Assembly: GCA_014529385.2 (NCBI GenBank)
Contig: CM043949.1
Span: 149,709,850 to 149,773,849 of the forward strand
Length of the DNA: 64,000 nucleotides
From: Adiantum capillus-veneris
Lineage: Eukaryota; Streptophyta; Polypodiopsida; Polypodiales; Pteridaceae
Direction: 5' to 3'
This document shows, piece after piece, positions 24,601 through 36,976 of the stretch. Below the pieces are notes generated by a model. That model searched no databases and was not told the origin of the DNA. It saw nothing but the letters and a program-made list of their open reading frames with translations. A program made the position numbers and the translations under genes. How positions within the stretch are numbered: the stretch's first letter is position 1; each line of letters starts with the position of its first letter.

Positions 24601-25561
24601 TAGACCACATCTGCCTTTGTTTAGAGTGTGCTTGGTTGAAGCACATACAACAAGACGAGGCTTCATTTAATGAGGTCTTTGCATTGTACGCGCCACATGC
24701 GTCGAGTGGGACGCAGCTCTTATGTCACAGGAACAAAATAATAGAGATATACAACAAAGACAGAGAACGAGATCTTTGTATTGATAGTGTTTGCTACAAT
24801 AGAGGAGCAATAAAATATATGGGCGCACTCCGTTGTACGAGCTTCAGTTCGCTTGCATGCAGCGTCTCACTCGCAGAAGAGAGATCGTTGAATGGTCCCC
24901 AAAACGCACCACCCGTCTTTCTTCCAAAAGCATGCGACCTCCCAAAATAGCCACTTTTCTATTTTTGGCGTTCGGTCGAGTCGACTTGCGCGCCAAGTAT
25001 ACCTGCAAGAATAAGGTAAAAACGTGATCGCGAAGCGATCCGTAAAGGTTAGATTTTTTAAACTTTTTTTTTCCAGCTCTTCAACTAAGCATAACTCCCA
25101 AACAGAGCCAAAACAGCCCAAGTCCGTCTCACACACTCTTGTTGCCCTCGCTGCGCTCTTCGACGGCTATGAGATAGAAAATTTCCATAGCCTGTTCTGA
25201 TTTGCTGAAAATCAACCTGCAAAACAGCATTTTCTACAAAAACGATGCAAAAACAGCAAATCCCATTTTTTTCTTAATCTTTGGCCCTCAACGAGCATCA
25301 AAACATCAAAATTTCTAAAGACTCCGAGAACCAAAGTTGTTCCTTATAACACAGGCTTCAATCGCTTCATACATCACTTTTCTAAAATCCCACGCTAACA
25401 CCTTGAGAAATGCCCCAGAAAGTGCCTTCCAGATCAAAAACTTTTATTGGACGAAAACAATCCACGCATCCTTCTACACAGTGGACTAACTTTAAACGAC
25501 CAAAACTTCCTAGAAAAACAAAATTTATTGCTAAAACACCTCAAAATCAAGTCCTGTTACA
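24600..25561 (-). repeat. 3' LTR of the chromovirus (left boundary approximate)
   Basis: The element-sense LTR starts TGTAACAGGAC immediately after the polypurine tract (LTR base 1 at 25561). The far end should lie near 24.6 kb but is uncertain because no partner LTR exists in the window. Confidence 0.55.
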
Positions 25562-25562
25562 A

Positions 25563-25578
25563 TCTCCCCTTTTCAAAA
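25563..25578 (-). other. Polypurine tract of the chromovirus
   Basis: The minus strand reads TTTTGAAAAGGGGAGA just before the LTR start, the expected form and place for a plus-strand primer. Confidence 0.8.
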
Positions 25579-25590
25579 TTAACTATGTCC

Positions 25591-28500
25591 TTAGAGTTGG
25601 AAGGAGAAAAATTCGCTTTGCAAAACACTAAGATCAACCCATGATGCATCCTCTACTGGATAGTTCTGCCACTTAACCAAAACTTCCACAATGTCTCTAT
25701 TTCTCAAATGTTTGACACGCCTATCTAGCACTAAGTTTGGTTCTACTGTCAATGTTCCATCATCTTTCAACTTAGAGTTGTCCTGTAAAACATGATGCAC
25801 ATTAGGAACATACTTTTTCAATATAATCACATGAAATACAGGATGCACTTTGACATGAGAAGGCAATTCCAATGTGTAAGCTAGTGAACCAATGCGCTTC
25901 AAAATTTTAAATGGCCCAGCAAATCGTGGAGACAATCTCTTATCCTTTCCAAGAATCAAATGAGACTTCTCGAGAATAACCTTTAAGAAAACCATGTCAC
26001 CAGTTTCATACTTCACAACCTGATGTTTCTTGTCATAATACAATTTAATTTATGTCTCTTTTGAGCTTCTCTAATATTCTCCGTGATTTTGGCCAACTCG
26101 TTATCCATTTTCTCAAGCATCTCACGTGACAATTCTACCTTATTCCTGTAGTTAAGAAAATTAATAGGTGTGGGATAGTTATAGCCATACATTGCCTCAA
26201 ACGGAGTCATTCTAATACATGAATGATATGAACTGTTGTATGCAAATTCAACCAAAGGCAAAGATTCATTCCAATTAGATTGGTTTTCATTGACATACAT
26301 TCGTAACATATCTTCTAAAATACGATTCACTCTCTCTGTTTCCCCATCTGTTTGAGGCTGAAAGGCAGTAGACATGCGTAACTGGGTTCCTATAGAGTCA
26401 AAAGTCGCTCTCCAGAAATGTGAAGTAAACTTAGAATCTCTGTCAGAAACTATGCTCTTGGGCATGCCATGCAAACGAAATATCTCATTCACAAATAAGA
26501 GTGCAATGGTCAAAGCAGTATTAGTTATTTTTACAGGAAAGAAGTGAGCTTGTTTTGTGAGTCTATCTACCACCAGAAAGATCGAGTCATAGCCTCCACG
26601 AGTAGTAGGAAGTCTAATGATAAATTCCATGGATATAGACTCCCACTTCTGTAAAGGAATGTCTAAGGGTTGAAGGTCACCAGACATCCTCTTATGTTCA
26701 ATTTTAACTTGTTGGCATTGAAGGCATTCACGCACATAATTCTTAACATCCCATTTCATATGAATTTTTAATCTTTTCATATGTCTTATTCAATCCAGCA
26801 TGACCAGAAAAAGCTGAGTTATGACACTCATGCAGAATTTGACTCTTAAAAGCAGAATTTGCAGGAACACACAAGCGGTCATAATAACACAGATTTCCCT
26901 TATACAAGTGATATTTATTCTCATACATCTCACCATTATTCTCATGCAAGAATTTCAAAATAGGCATGTAAAAAGAATCATTTTCAACTTCGGCATGTAT
27001 CTCATCAATCAAATTGGATCGCACAACAGTCAACAAATTACACATGGGCCTACGACTCAATGCATCTGCAACTTTATTTTCTTTTCCACACAAATACTTC
27101 AAATCAAAATCATACTCAGCCAGCAATTCAATCCATCTCCTTTGTCTGTTGTTTAACAATGGCTGAGTGAAAATATACTTCAAACTTTGATAATCAGTAC
27201 GCAATTGGAATTTGACACCAAGTCAAAGATGACGCCAATGTTTCAATGCATGAACAACAACAAGAAATTCTAGATCATGTGTTGCATAGTTCAATTCATG
27301 ACGTCTTAATTTCCTAGACTCATATGCAACCACTCTTCCTTCTTGTGTCAAAACACAACCTAGTTGTTCACCACTAGCGTCACGTGACACAACAAATGGT
27401 TTGCCCATCTCAGGAACTTTCAAAACACAATTTTCCGCTATTTTAGCCTTCAAGGTCTCAAAAGAAGTCTCACAGGTAGAAGTCCACACAAAACCCTTGT
27501 CTTTCTTGGTCAATTCGGTCAAAGGACTTGCTATCTTAGAGAAATCTTTAATGTGTGCTCTCTCATATTGTGCTAGACCCATAAACCTTCTCACATCCCT
27601 TAATGACTTTGGTGTTGGCCACTCCACAATAGTCTTAACTTTGTCAAGATCAATGTGAATCCCCTCTTTAGAAATTACTTTTCCCAAATACACAATCTGA
27701 TCCTTTGCAAAAGAGCACTTACTTGCTTTGGCATACAACTTATGTTCACGCAAAACCTCAAATGTTTTCTTTAAGTGCAATGCATGATCTTCTTCATTCT
27801 TAAAATACAAAAAAATATCATCAAACAATACCCGAATGAAGTCATCAAGATACGGGTGAAAAATATTATTCATTAAGCACATGAAAGTTGTTGGTGCATT
27901 AGTCAAACCAAAAGCAAGAACTGTAAATTCATAATGTCCATAACGTGTACGAAAAGCAGTCTTTGGAATGTCTTCGGCCTTGATGCGGATTTGATGGTAG
28001 CCAGAACGAAGGTCGACCTTTGAAAATATTGTGGCACCACTCAAATGACTAAGCAATTCATCTATGTGAGAAAGAGAATATTTGTTCTTAATGGTCTGTT
28101 TGTTTAACCTCCTGTAGTCAATACATAGCCTATATGTACCATCCTTTTTCTTTTGGAATAACACATGACTACCCCAAGGAGATACACTAGGTTTAATGAA
28201 ACCCTTTTTCAAAAGATCATCAAGTTGTATCTTGAGCTCTTTAAGCTCATCAATATTGAGCCTGTATGGAGCCCTTGAATAAGGTGTTGCTCCTGGATAT
28301 AGATCTATGGCGTGGTCTACCGCGCTAGGCGGAGGCATACCAGGAAGATCGTCCGGGAACACATCCTTAAATTCATGTAAGAGATCCTCTACAAATTTTG
28401 GATTTGCCTCTTTTTGTTTATTCCTAGAATCCCGTTTAATCTCGTTAGTGAACATAAGAAACGTCTCACACCCTTGTCTCACCCCCCTCAAAAGTTTCAT

Positions 28501-28905
28501 GGCAGAAATTAGAAGTGACTTTGTATTTGTCTCCTCAGCTTTAATCGCATGACCATCTCTGTTTTTAAAAACCAACTCACCCCTCTCACAATCAATCAAT
28601 GCATGATTCGCAACCAACCAATCCATTTCCAAAATTACATCCCATTCACCCATGCCAATAACATAAAATTCTCCCGAATGTTTCTCTTTGTTCAGAAAAA
28701 AAGGTAAGTTTTGAATATGACCCTACGTATAATGTTTCTTCCCATTGGCCAATTCTACAGGTCTCCTAAGGGGAATCAGGATTCAATTTCAAAGTCTGCG
28801 CAAGCTTGTTAGACATAAAACAATGCGTACTACCTCAATCAGTGAGAAAATTCACAATTTCAGTTCCTATCTTACCCCGAATTCTTATAACGGATGCCCT
28901 TAAAT
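25591..28905 (-). pseudogene. pol of the chromovirus (PR-RT-RH-IN-chromodomain), degenerate
   Basis: In element order: protease near 28850, where the active-site triplet reads D-stop-G (LTD*GSTH), then VILEMDWL at about 28630. RT follows (KKKDGTYRLCIDYR, FGLTNAP), with LFDD at the YxDD box. RNase H comes next (SRDASGE, then DALSRRP after a frameshift near 27200-27220). The integrase zinc finger (HECHN, CLQC) is split by a frame change near 26780. The integrase core reads SMEFI (Glu for the first catalytic Asp), VSDRDSKF and the Glu of ETERVNR. The C-terminus at 25591-26043 has HPVFHV and a chromodomain-like end (LDRRVKHLRNR, VLVKWQNYPVEDASW). In live relatives the chromodomain directs insertion to marked chromatin. 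Catalytic losses mean no activity. Confidence 0.9.
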
Positions 28906-29750
28906 GATGAAAAGACGTTGTCATACATTTCATAGGAATTTCATAGCACTTAACTTCCTCGCTCGCTTCCTCAATCGTGGTGTCCATCGCATTCATATTG
29001 GCTTCCATTCGTGCAAGAACCGCCTGATCGATCTCCTTATTTGGGCATTCGAACGTCTTGTGACCTTGCTCACCGCAACGGAAACATAACCCAAATTTCC
29101 TTGCTCGTTCTAGAAAAGCAGGATCATGTTGCCACCACAGCGGTTGTCATCTTCTTTGATTCTGATTTGCATCATTCTGACCCAAATTTTGATTGCGGTT
29201 GTTTACAGCATTCTGATTTGTACTCTGATTTCGGTTGAAATTCTGATTCTAATATGAAAAATTATTGGGTGGTCTTCTCTGATTATTTGTAAAATTCCTT
29301 CGGGGACCTCAGTGTTTGTTTGAAAAGGCCTTTTCTGGGTTCTATGCCCAGTAGATATAATTCTGCTTTGAGTAGGGTTGCGGCTCTCATACTTCACCTT
29401 CTTCTCATAATTTTCGGCCTTCGCAATAGCATCCAGAAAATCGGTAGCCCCTGCACCCTTTACTTGATAATACAAATCTTTACGCAGTCCTTCGATAAAT
29501 TTGTTTGTCAACGCCTCTCCTTCTACTTCAGGTGCATACTTGTGAAGTCGCAAAAACTTCTCCTTATACTCATGTACAGTAAGACTTGGCTCGTCCTCAG
29601 GTTGCTGCTGAAACTTGTAAAACTCCATCTTTTTATCCATTTCATAGTGTGGAAACCAGTACCTTTTATATGCTTGCGTTTTAAACTCCTCCCAAGTGAT
29701 TGGAGTAACCTGTGTTTGCTGTTTAAGGTAAGCTTTCCACCAAAGCTTTC
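28906..29750 (-). pseudogene. gag of the chromovirus, N-terminus lost
   Basis: The open part (29203-29750) carries the retrotransposon gag domain (WWKAYL, WEEFKTQAYKRYWF, LRKDLYYQVKG). A CCHC zinc knuckle (CFRCGEQGHKTFEC) follows in another frame near 29050-29095. Gag would package the RNA. The apparent N-terminal extension from 29841 to 29750 (NICGNEHGN, NMRGNARGNM repeats) is read-through of the promoter-like array (GGTAAT repeats), not gag. Confidence 0.85.
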
Positions 29751-30654
29751 CGCTCATATTACCGCGAGCATTTCCTCTCATATTACCGTGTTCATTACCG
29801 CAAATATTACCGCGGCGCAATTTACACTGTGCATTGGCCAATCACATTGGTCAATGCACACACTAATCACACACTAATTAGTGTGTGTTAACACACACTA
29901 ATTAGTGTGTGCATTGGCCGATCCCATTGACCAATGCACATACTAATCACACACTAATTAGGGTGTACATTGACCAATCACATTGGACAATGCACACACT
30001 AATCACACACTAAATAGTGTGTGCATTGACCAATCACATTGGCCAATGCACACACTAATTAGTGTGTGTTAATACACAGTAATTAGTGTGTGCATTGGCC
30101 AATCCCATTGAACAATGCACACACTAATCACACCTTAATTAGTGTGTACATTGACCAATGCACACACTAATCACACACTAATTAGTGTGTGCATTGACCA
30201 ATCACATTGGTCAATGCACACACTAATCACAAACTAATTAGTGTGTGTTAGCACACACTAATTACTGTCTGCTTGGCCAATCCCAAATTTAACATATTAG
30301 GTTTTACAAATAATAAATTTAGCAAATTTCACAAGTTTTGGTGTGACTTTACTTACACTAATTAGGGAGTGCATTAGAATCATGCACACACTAATTAGTG
30401 TGTGTAAAGAACACATGCACTAATTAGTGTGTGTGTATGCATGTGTGTGCATGCGTGTGTATGAGTGTATGCATGTGTGTATGCGTGTGTGTCTGTATGC
30501 ATGTATGTGTATGCGTACGAAAAAATAAAAAAACATAACAACAAAACTTACATGGAATTGAAGAGCTTGTTGGGAGAGGGTAGGAGTGGGTAGGAGAGTG
30601 GAATAGTATTGATGGTGGAGAGTAGAAGAGTAGAGATGGAGAAAGAGCTCAAGG
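29750..30654 (-). repeat. Inverted fragment of the promoter-like tandem array
   Basis: Read on the minus strand, 30654-30546 continues unit 13: CCTTGAGCTC, the CT-rich leader, then CCAT|GTAAGT (splice donor at 30551-30546). CA-rich DNA and palindromic CACACTAATTAGTGTG and CATTGGCCAATG sub-repeats follow, then the start of a next unit (GCGGTAAT cluster) at 29830-29750, cut before its TATA box by the chromovirus gag. The right edge is the copia target duplication (CAAGG at 30650-30654, i.e. CCTTG inverted). Confidence 0.85.
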
Positions 30655-31433
30655 TGTTAAGTATGGAGCCTGATTTACCCTTGTAATTTTCTGTGGTAAA
30701 AGCGCACATTTGTAAGGCCCCCATTATGAGGAGAAGCCATCGTGCGTGAAGGAAAATCACTCACCGGAAACCAAAATTTTCACGGACAAGAATCAGGGGC
30801 AACTTTAAAGGCCTCGGGGGCGGAGGCCCCCAAGACTTTTTTTTTTTCCGGAATATTCCTTTTCGCCGGATTATTATGGCCGGACGGCGGGCGCAAAGTG
30901 GTCGAAAACAACCGGTCGTTTGGTCGGTGGCTGGTAGTCAATGGCCGATGGCCGGTGGTCGGAAGTCAATGGCCGGTGGCCTGTGGTCGGAAGTCAATGG
31001 CCGGTGGCTGAATTCAAAAGCGGACTTGTCTTCTCAAGGGCGGCCACACATGGGCGGATTGGAGGGTCCGATTTGGACTTATTCACACAAGGGCGACTAC
31101 ACATGGCTGCCTCTCATAAGAGAGGGCAACCCTTTTGGCCTATAAAAGAAGGCCATTTCTACACAGATTTCATAGTGTGAAGTTGATGCAACAAGGTGAG
31201 TGTCAGGTGGTGAGAGTGCAGCAAGGCGGGAGCTCTATCAAGGGTTTAACCCCTTTGTAAACTACTTCTTCTTTTGAAGTGCTAAAGCCATTGAGTGGCT
31301 GCTTTCCCGTGGACGTAGCCCACATTGGGTGAACCACGTATATCGTGTGTACTCTCTCTCTCTCTCTCTACTCTATAATCTCTTGTGTGTGAAATCTATC
31401 TCTCTCCATTAAGTAATCTGCTCAATTATCTAT
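30655..31433 (+). mobile_element. Copia 5' LTR, larger part (displaced)
   Basis: Matches the reverse complement of the copia LTR at 54265-55072. It starts TGTTAAG at 30655, contains TATAAAAG at 31141, and stops at CTCAATTATCTAT, where a family-A LTR begins. The missing LTR end (28 bp ending TCCTAACA) is found at 58930-58957 in the opposite orientation. It is flanked on the left by CAAGG, matching the CCTCG duplication at 54260 with one difference. Confidence 0.85.
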
Positions 31434-33750
31434 CGATAGCCGTTTTTTGGCTCTCCATAACTGCCATAGTAAGTTACTCCACCCTACCAAATTCACCCAA
31501 ACGCTATGGCTATTCCTACCATTTCCCTGTACATAGGCGTGTGTGAGCTAGCGGGCTTTTCCCATATCTTCTTAAAAACCCTCAGCTAGCTAGTCACTGG
31601 GCTAGTTGAGCCAAAAAAATAAAAATAATAAAAAATAAAAGTATGTTATAGCCTCTTTGTGTGTAAATATTTCATTGTATATATGGCCTAAATATAGGGA
31701 TTTTTTATAATTATTTTGGTATTTTATTTAAATATTTCTACTGAGGTGTGTGTTTTATTAAACCTGTGTACACCTTCTTTCATCCTCTTACACCATAATG
31801 ATATTTTTTGCCAATATCTACATACTCTAACCTCATACTTTTCCTTTACAATTAAAATCACTCCCACATTTTCACCCTCACCCTCGTGAAAACAACAAAT
31901 TGATTTCTACTCATTGGTTACTTTTATTATATTATTTACTTGCATACCTTTTCCTCTTTCACCCAAAATAATTCAAGGAGGGACCATATCATATGATTCC
32001 AATATCTTTCCATATCCATAACTCCTCCATATTTTTATTGTTATTTTTACTCATTATTCTAACACCATGTGCTTATTGAGCTAAAGTCCATGAATAGTCC
32101 ATACACTAGTCCCACCATGTATATATTTCTTTATTCACCAATAATCCTCCTCCATGCATGGGTCAAGGGAAACTTGGATGCTTTGTATTATAATATGACA
32201 AAGGAGGAGCTCACTCTTGGATGCATTGTACAAATTCAACAAAGGAGGGGGCCACTAAAAGACTTTTGCAGGCATAAAAAACAGGCTTTTTGGTGAGAAT
32301 TTTGGCACCTATCTCCACTCCGAATTTGGAGCGGTGGTCAAAAGAGAAAATGTAGCCCACGCTCTGAATAATCACCTCAAGTTTTTTCATGATTTTTGGA
32401 GTTGCCAGCGATGAGCTATGAGTCTTTCAGTGGACCCCAGTCTGCCCACTTTTCTCACAAGTAGCCCTTAGTCTTCTCTCACCCTTCCACACACCTACTC
32501 ACTCTTACACATCCCTCCCTCTCCTTTCCTCACTCAAACCTGAAATTTCCATGGCTTCTCCCACCCTCTTCACCATTACCCTTCTCTCTCATCCCTATAG
32601 TTCTTTTATGAACCTCTACATACATACACCCTCTCCATGTCTCTCTCTATTGCTTCTATGTTACAATTTCATTTACCTCTCCTAAAAATATCTAAAATTC
32701 AGCATCTTAACCATGATAACTTCTGCAAATTGAGGATTTTTCATCAAAAAATCCTCTTTTCATCGTGGTGGTCAACCGTGGCGGTGGCGTAAAGAAGCGA
32801 AGAAGGAGAAGAAGACCAGCGATCATTTTTTCCACAATCTACACAAGGGTGAGTTCAAGCTTCTTCAAAGCTTCACCATCTCAATGATTCTCTTTTAACT
32901 CACCCCTCTTGCTTCATCAAATCAACTCATCCTACCCATTGTAAATGTATCACTAACAATTCTAGTGATTATTACCACCAACAACTAACATCTCTTGTAA
33001 AAATGCACCCACACTATCAACATATGGAGTAGGCAACCGCACAAGTAAAACAAATTCACTCACTCCCATGGAAGTTTCTCTCCTTTCACCACATCAATAA
33101 TTCTCTTACTTGAGCCCACATCCATGTGACTCAAGAGAAAAGAGAGACCCCATTCTCATTTGAAATTCATAAAAATTCATAATCCTTGATCTTTCCTAAT
33201 AAAATTGATTAGGCTTAATCCTAATCAAGGCTTCTAAAACCTATAAATAGAACCCATTCCTCCTTGTAAAAGATATCACTATACCATTGCACACTAGATT
33301 GAGCGTACCACACGCCAGTTCTATCTTGGTTGTAAAGAGAGAGTAAGATTTCTATACACCATCACCTTGGTACATAGAAAAGCTTGAGCTAGTTTGAGTT
33401 AGTGCGAGTAGAAGATATTCTTCCTACCATTGTTGTATCTACTCCAACATCAATGAATTGGTAGTTTTGGGTGCAATTCATGTCCAAAGGCTCACGCTTC
33501 TCCTCCAATTTGGCTTCGCAAACTCATTCAGCTTCATAAGGTGACTTGTTTCATTGAAGGTTGTTGTTTTGTTGCTTGTGATTCATTGGCTATTGTTTGG
33601 CTACCATTGTAAGAGGGTGGATGGTGACAGGGCTCCCATAACCCTAAGACAATGTGCTAGTGATGCTATAACCAAATTTTGTCACTTGATTCCGCAAGCT
33701 CTAAGTTCCTTTTTGTGAAAAATATAAAGTTGAAGCTAAGTTGTACACCA

Positions 33751-33811
<61 letters not shown>

Positions 33812-34074
33812 CGTGTTTTAGTGTGTGAGAGTGTTCCATTGGTGTTAGGGTTAGTGTAAATTCCTTGCTTGTTTGTGGGTTGCTCTAACAATTCTCCTCT
33901 TTTGCGTCCTAGTTCGCTCTTAAACTAGGTGGTGCCCCTTGTGTAGTTGGGATTTGGCTGTGGGTTTGTTGTTTTGGTTTGTGTTGTGTTGTGCTCCAGC
34001 CCCATTGAGCAGCACGGGAGCCTTGAAGGGTGTCTAGAGGTTGCTCTTCTTGTTGCTCACCCCTGACCGCCTCA
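31434..34074 (+). repeat. 5' LTR of family A copy A2
   Basis: Begins CGATAGCC (first base changed from T to C) and ends CCGCCTCA. It matches the A1 LTRs in reverse. TC tract at 33756-33808. Confidence 0.93.
33242..33249 (+). promoter_or_regulatory. LTR TATA box (A2)
   Basis: TATAAATA in the context CCTATAAATAGAACCC, the same as in the other family-A LTRs. Transcription would start roughly 30 bp downstream. Confidence 0.65.
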
Positions 34075-34078
34075 ATTT

Positions 34079-34090
34079 TGGTGCCCCCAC
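34079..34090 (+). other. Primer binding site of A2
   Basis: TGGTGCCCCCAC four bases after the LTR end, identical to the A1 site. Confidence 0.75.
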
Positions 34091-34151
34091 GGAGGACAGG
34101 CTTGTGTATGTTTTGTGAAGGTTCAACCTTTTGCATTATCAAGTAGCTTGC

Positions 34152-34370
34152 ATGAATCACGAGAATTTGTATGATCCCTTCATTCCCATTGCAAGGCAAA
34201 AGGTACACATAATTGTTAGTACTAAGTTGAAATTTCAGCGAGTAATTCGTAGAATTTTAGGTCCTCTTAGGTTGGTAGAGATAAACGCATCAGTAAATCC
34301 TTTTATTTTGCCTCTCATTAGGTACGACCTTAGTTTGGACGTGTATATTTTTGTTTGTTTTAAGAATTAG
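34152..34370 (+). CDS. orfA of copy A2 (72 aa)
   Basis: Starts MNHENLYDPF, the Met shared with A1; an upstream in-frame Met at 34131 exists only here. Ends 14 bp before orfB. A few residues differ from A1 and the stop is slightly later. Paralogue of orfB. Unknown function. Confidence 0.6.
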   Translation: MNHENLYDPFIPIARQKVHIIVSTKLKFQRVIRRILGPLRLVEINASVNPFILPLIRYDLSLDVYIFVCFKN

Positions 34371-34384
34371 GTCATGCATAGACC

Positions 34385-34603
34385 ATGGATAATGGCCCAG
34401 GAATACAGGTTTTTCCCTTTCATTTCACTCCACACATTAGAGTAAACATTGCAATTAGTAGAAAAATCCATTTTCAACAACGTATGGTATTCATGTTTGG
34501 TGCCCAAAGAGTAGGAGAAATTCTCGCGTCACCAAACCCTGTCATTCTACCTCTTATTGATTATCATAGGTCATTTGATGTGAATATTTTTATTTTGTTG
34601 TAG
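34385..34603 (+). CDS. orfB of copy A2 (72 aa)
   Basis: Differs from the A1 orfB at one residue (Tyr to Phe). It keeps the FQQ, EILASPNP and ILPLIDY blocks shared with orfA. Sits between orfA and gag with no overlap; how it would be translated from a downstream position in the RNA is unclear. Unknown function. Confidence 0.6.
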   Translation: MDNGPGIQVFPFHFTPHIRVNIAISRKIHFQQRMVFMFGAQRVGEILASPNPVILPLIDYHRSFDVNIFILL

Positions 34604-34688
34604 AATAGATTGCAATTTAGAGAATATTATTGTGTAAATCTTTTAAAGAAAGAAAAAAACAAAAACACGTCACTTTGAAATCAATTCA

Positions 34689-36976
34689 ATGGAGAGCCAA
34701 CGCCAAATGTCTGGATATCCTCTTTTCTTTGGAGAGCCTCGAGAGGATGCAGAATTATTTCTAGCGAATTTCAAGATGTCTTGCCGTATCAAGAGGATAG
34801 TAGCTGATCAAGAACGTGTAGAAATGTTTGAGGTGGTCCTTAGGAAAGATGCTAGCACTTGGTTTGACTCTTTGCCTAAGGAAGTTAAAGGGAATTACAC
34901 GGAAGTTTTGAATCGTTTCAAGAAATACTTCTTTGATCCCCAAAACACTCAGAAATTATGGAAAGACAGTGTTTCTCATAAGCAAAAAGACTTAGATGAC
35001 TACTACTTGTACAAGCAAGAGTTCCTACGTCTTTGGGCTCTATGGATACGAAATGTTGCTAACCCTGGTGATGGTGCAGAATTTCTAAAGAAGGAGAGGT
35101 TCATAGCCGGACTCTTTCCTGAACTTAAGGTAAAAGTTGAGGCGGGTGCACCTGCTACCTTTGATGCAGCTGAAACTAGGGCTTCTAAGAAATATAGGAA
35201 ACTCAAGTGCTTAAGGGGGGAGGTTCCAATAGAAGGTCTTAGAACCAAAGGTAAGTCACAAGCATCAACATCTAAGGAGCTTCCTGAGGTAACGTCGGAA
35301 GTGATTGAGAAGTTAAATGAATCTTTAAGCAGCTTGTCAATTCACCTTGCACAAGCTGTAGGTCCAAATGGACAAGCAAAGAAGTCTGAAGAGCGAGACC
35401 CACGACCTAGGAGAGTCTTGCAATGTTGGAATTGCGGTGAGTCTGGACATGGGATGTATAATTGTCCTTGGCCCCGTGGGGAGCCAAGGAGACCTAACTT
35501 GAATTACCCAGTGATGAATGCAGGTGAAGGAACTAGTCAGCAACCACGGCTTATACAAAGTCCAAATGGAGCAAGACCACCTCCACAAGGAGTGGAAGGA
35601 GTTCCACCTTTGCTAGACCCAAACGTGCATGTGGTAGAGGTGACAAATTCAAGAGAGGTTGACATGGAAGCAAATGGCATTAAGCGTGGCCGAGGGAAAG
35701 GTAAGGAGAAAGAAGGAGCTACATCACAAAGTGACCATGGACGAGAAAAGAAGGCAAAGGAGACCAAGGAAGCTAAGAGGACTCGACGTCGTATCAACCT
35801 CCAAGACTTCCCTCTTGGACATGGAATGGCTCCATACAACTTGTTGGAAGACATGAGAGGTAAGGGTCCTAATATCTCATGGCCTCAGTTTCTTGCATTA
35901 TGCCCACAAGTTAGGAGGGATTTAACAAGGGCAGTTAGCACTAGGAGAAAGGTAAAAGAGAGTGTTCCTGTTGTAAAAATTGCACAAGCTGAAATGAATA
36001 AGGACATTACACCTATGCTAGATTGTTACATAAAAGGGAGATTGGTTAGGAAAGGTCTAGTGGATGGGGGTGCACAAATTGGCATCATGACAGGGGGACT
36101 CATGAAAAAACTAGGCATGCACATCCATGAGACACCTGAAATTAAGTTCAAGATGGAAAACAATAGCAAGGCTAGGTGCGTAGGCATTTGTAAAAATGTT
36201 TTTGTGGAGGCCTTTGGCATTAAGAAGGCAGTGGATTTCTATGTCATGTCTACCAAAGGAAATGGTTACCCATTTATCCTAGGGAGACCATGGCTAATGA
36301 AAAAGCGAGCTTTGTAGGATTGGGAGAGTGGAAAGCTAATTTGCAGGAACGACAATCATAAGAAGGTTGTCTTTGACATGAAGGAGCAACGCCAAGAGGA
36401 GCTCCATGAAGAATCATCTCAAAGTGAGACGGAAGAAGGTTGGACCGATAACACTTCAGAAGAAGAAAGTAGCGGCAGCATTACTGAAGAGGAGTCTTCC
36501 ATCGAAGTCATGGGGGTAAGGTTTAAGCCAACCAACCAAGAGACCTCTTGTCAAGGTTTGGAGGAGATAGGTTCCCAAGAGAACCAAAAAGTGGAAGATG
36601 AAAGAATGCTAGAAGGTATGCTATCTACAACACTTACAAAGGATGAAAGAGAGGAGTTCAAATGTGTGCTAAGAAAATTTAGGCTTTTTGCTAAAGACTA
36701 CACCGATATGCGTGGAGTAGATGCTGTTCAACACAAAATTAAGTTGAAGCCAGAGGCCACACCTAATGCTCAGAAGCTACGAAGGCTAGGAGTCATCAAG
36801 GAGCAGGCTTTACTCAAGGAGGTAAGCAAGCTTCTAGCAGCAGGTTTCATTTATCCAGTGGAGAATTCAGAGTGGGTCTCTCCCGTTGTTGTCACTCCTA
36901 AGAAAAACGGAAAGTGGAGGGTGTGTGTGGATTATCGTCCACTCAATGAGGCAACAAAAAGAGATCACTTTCCCTT
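34689..36976 (+). pseudogene. gag-pol of family A copy A2, truncated
   Basis: ATG at 34689 (MESQRQMSG) aligns with the A1 start. The gag zinc knuckle CWNCGESGHGMYNC lies near residue 246, and protease VDGGAQIGIM near 456. A single CAG-to-TAG change at 36315 stops the frame (A1 keeps Gln); the frame then continues through the acidic linker to the RT fingers (VENSEWVSP, KWRVCVDYR). Homology ends at about 36976 after RDHFPF, and the following codons are unrelated sequence. No RNase H or integrase remains. Confidence 0.92.

Larger units (their letters stand above)
24600..29750 (-). mobile_element. Ty3 chromovirus, 5' end missing
   Basis: A minus-strand element with gag, protease, RT, RNase H, integrase and a C-terminal chromodomain, followed by a polypurine tract and 3' LTR. 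The 5' LTR, PBS and gag N-terminus are missing: at about 29750 the gag sequence meets an inverted copy of the promoter-like array. Multiple frame breaks and changed catalytic residues show it is dead and older than family A. The 24600 boundary is approximate. Confidence 0.88.
31434..36976 (+). mobile_element. Family A copy A2, 5' half
   Basis: A plus-strand family-A element with 5' LTR, PBS, orfA, orfB, gag, protease and the start of RT. Similarity to A1 stops abruptly at about 36976, within the RT fingers. It is inserted in a copia LTR with CTAT at 31430-31433, which matches ATAG at 58954-58957. The missing 3' LTR is probably the one at 58958-61527 (see the inversion finding). Confidence 0.9.

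Noticed and set aside
29750-29841. N-terminal extension of the chromovirus gag with GN-rich repeats
   Set aside because: It is the translation of the inverted array unit start (GGTAAT repeats), not gag.
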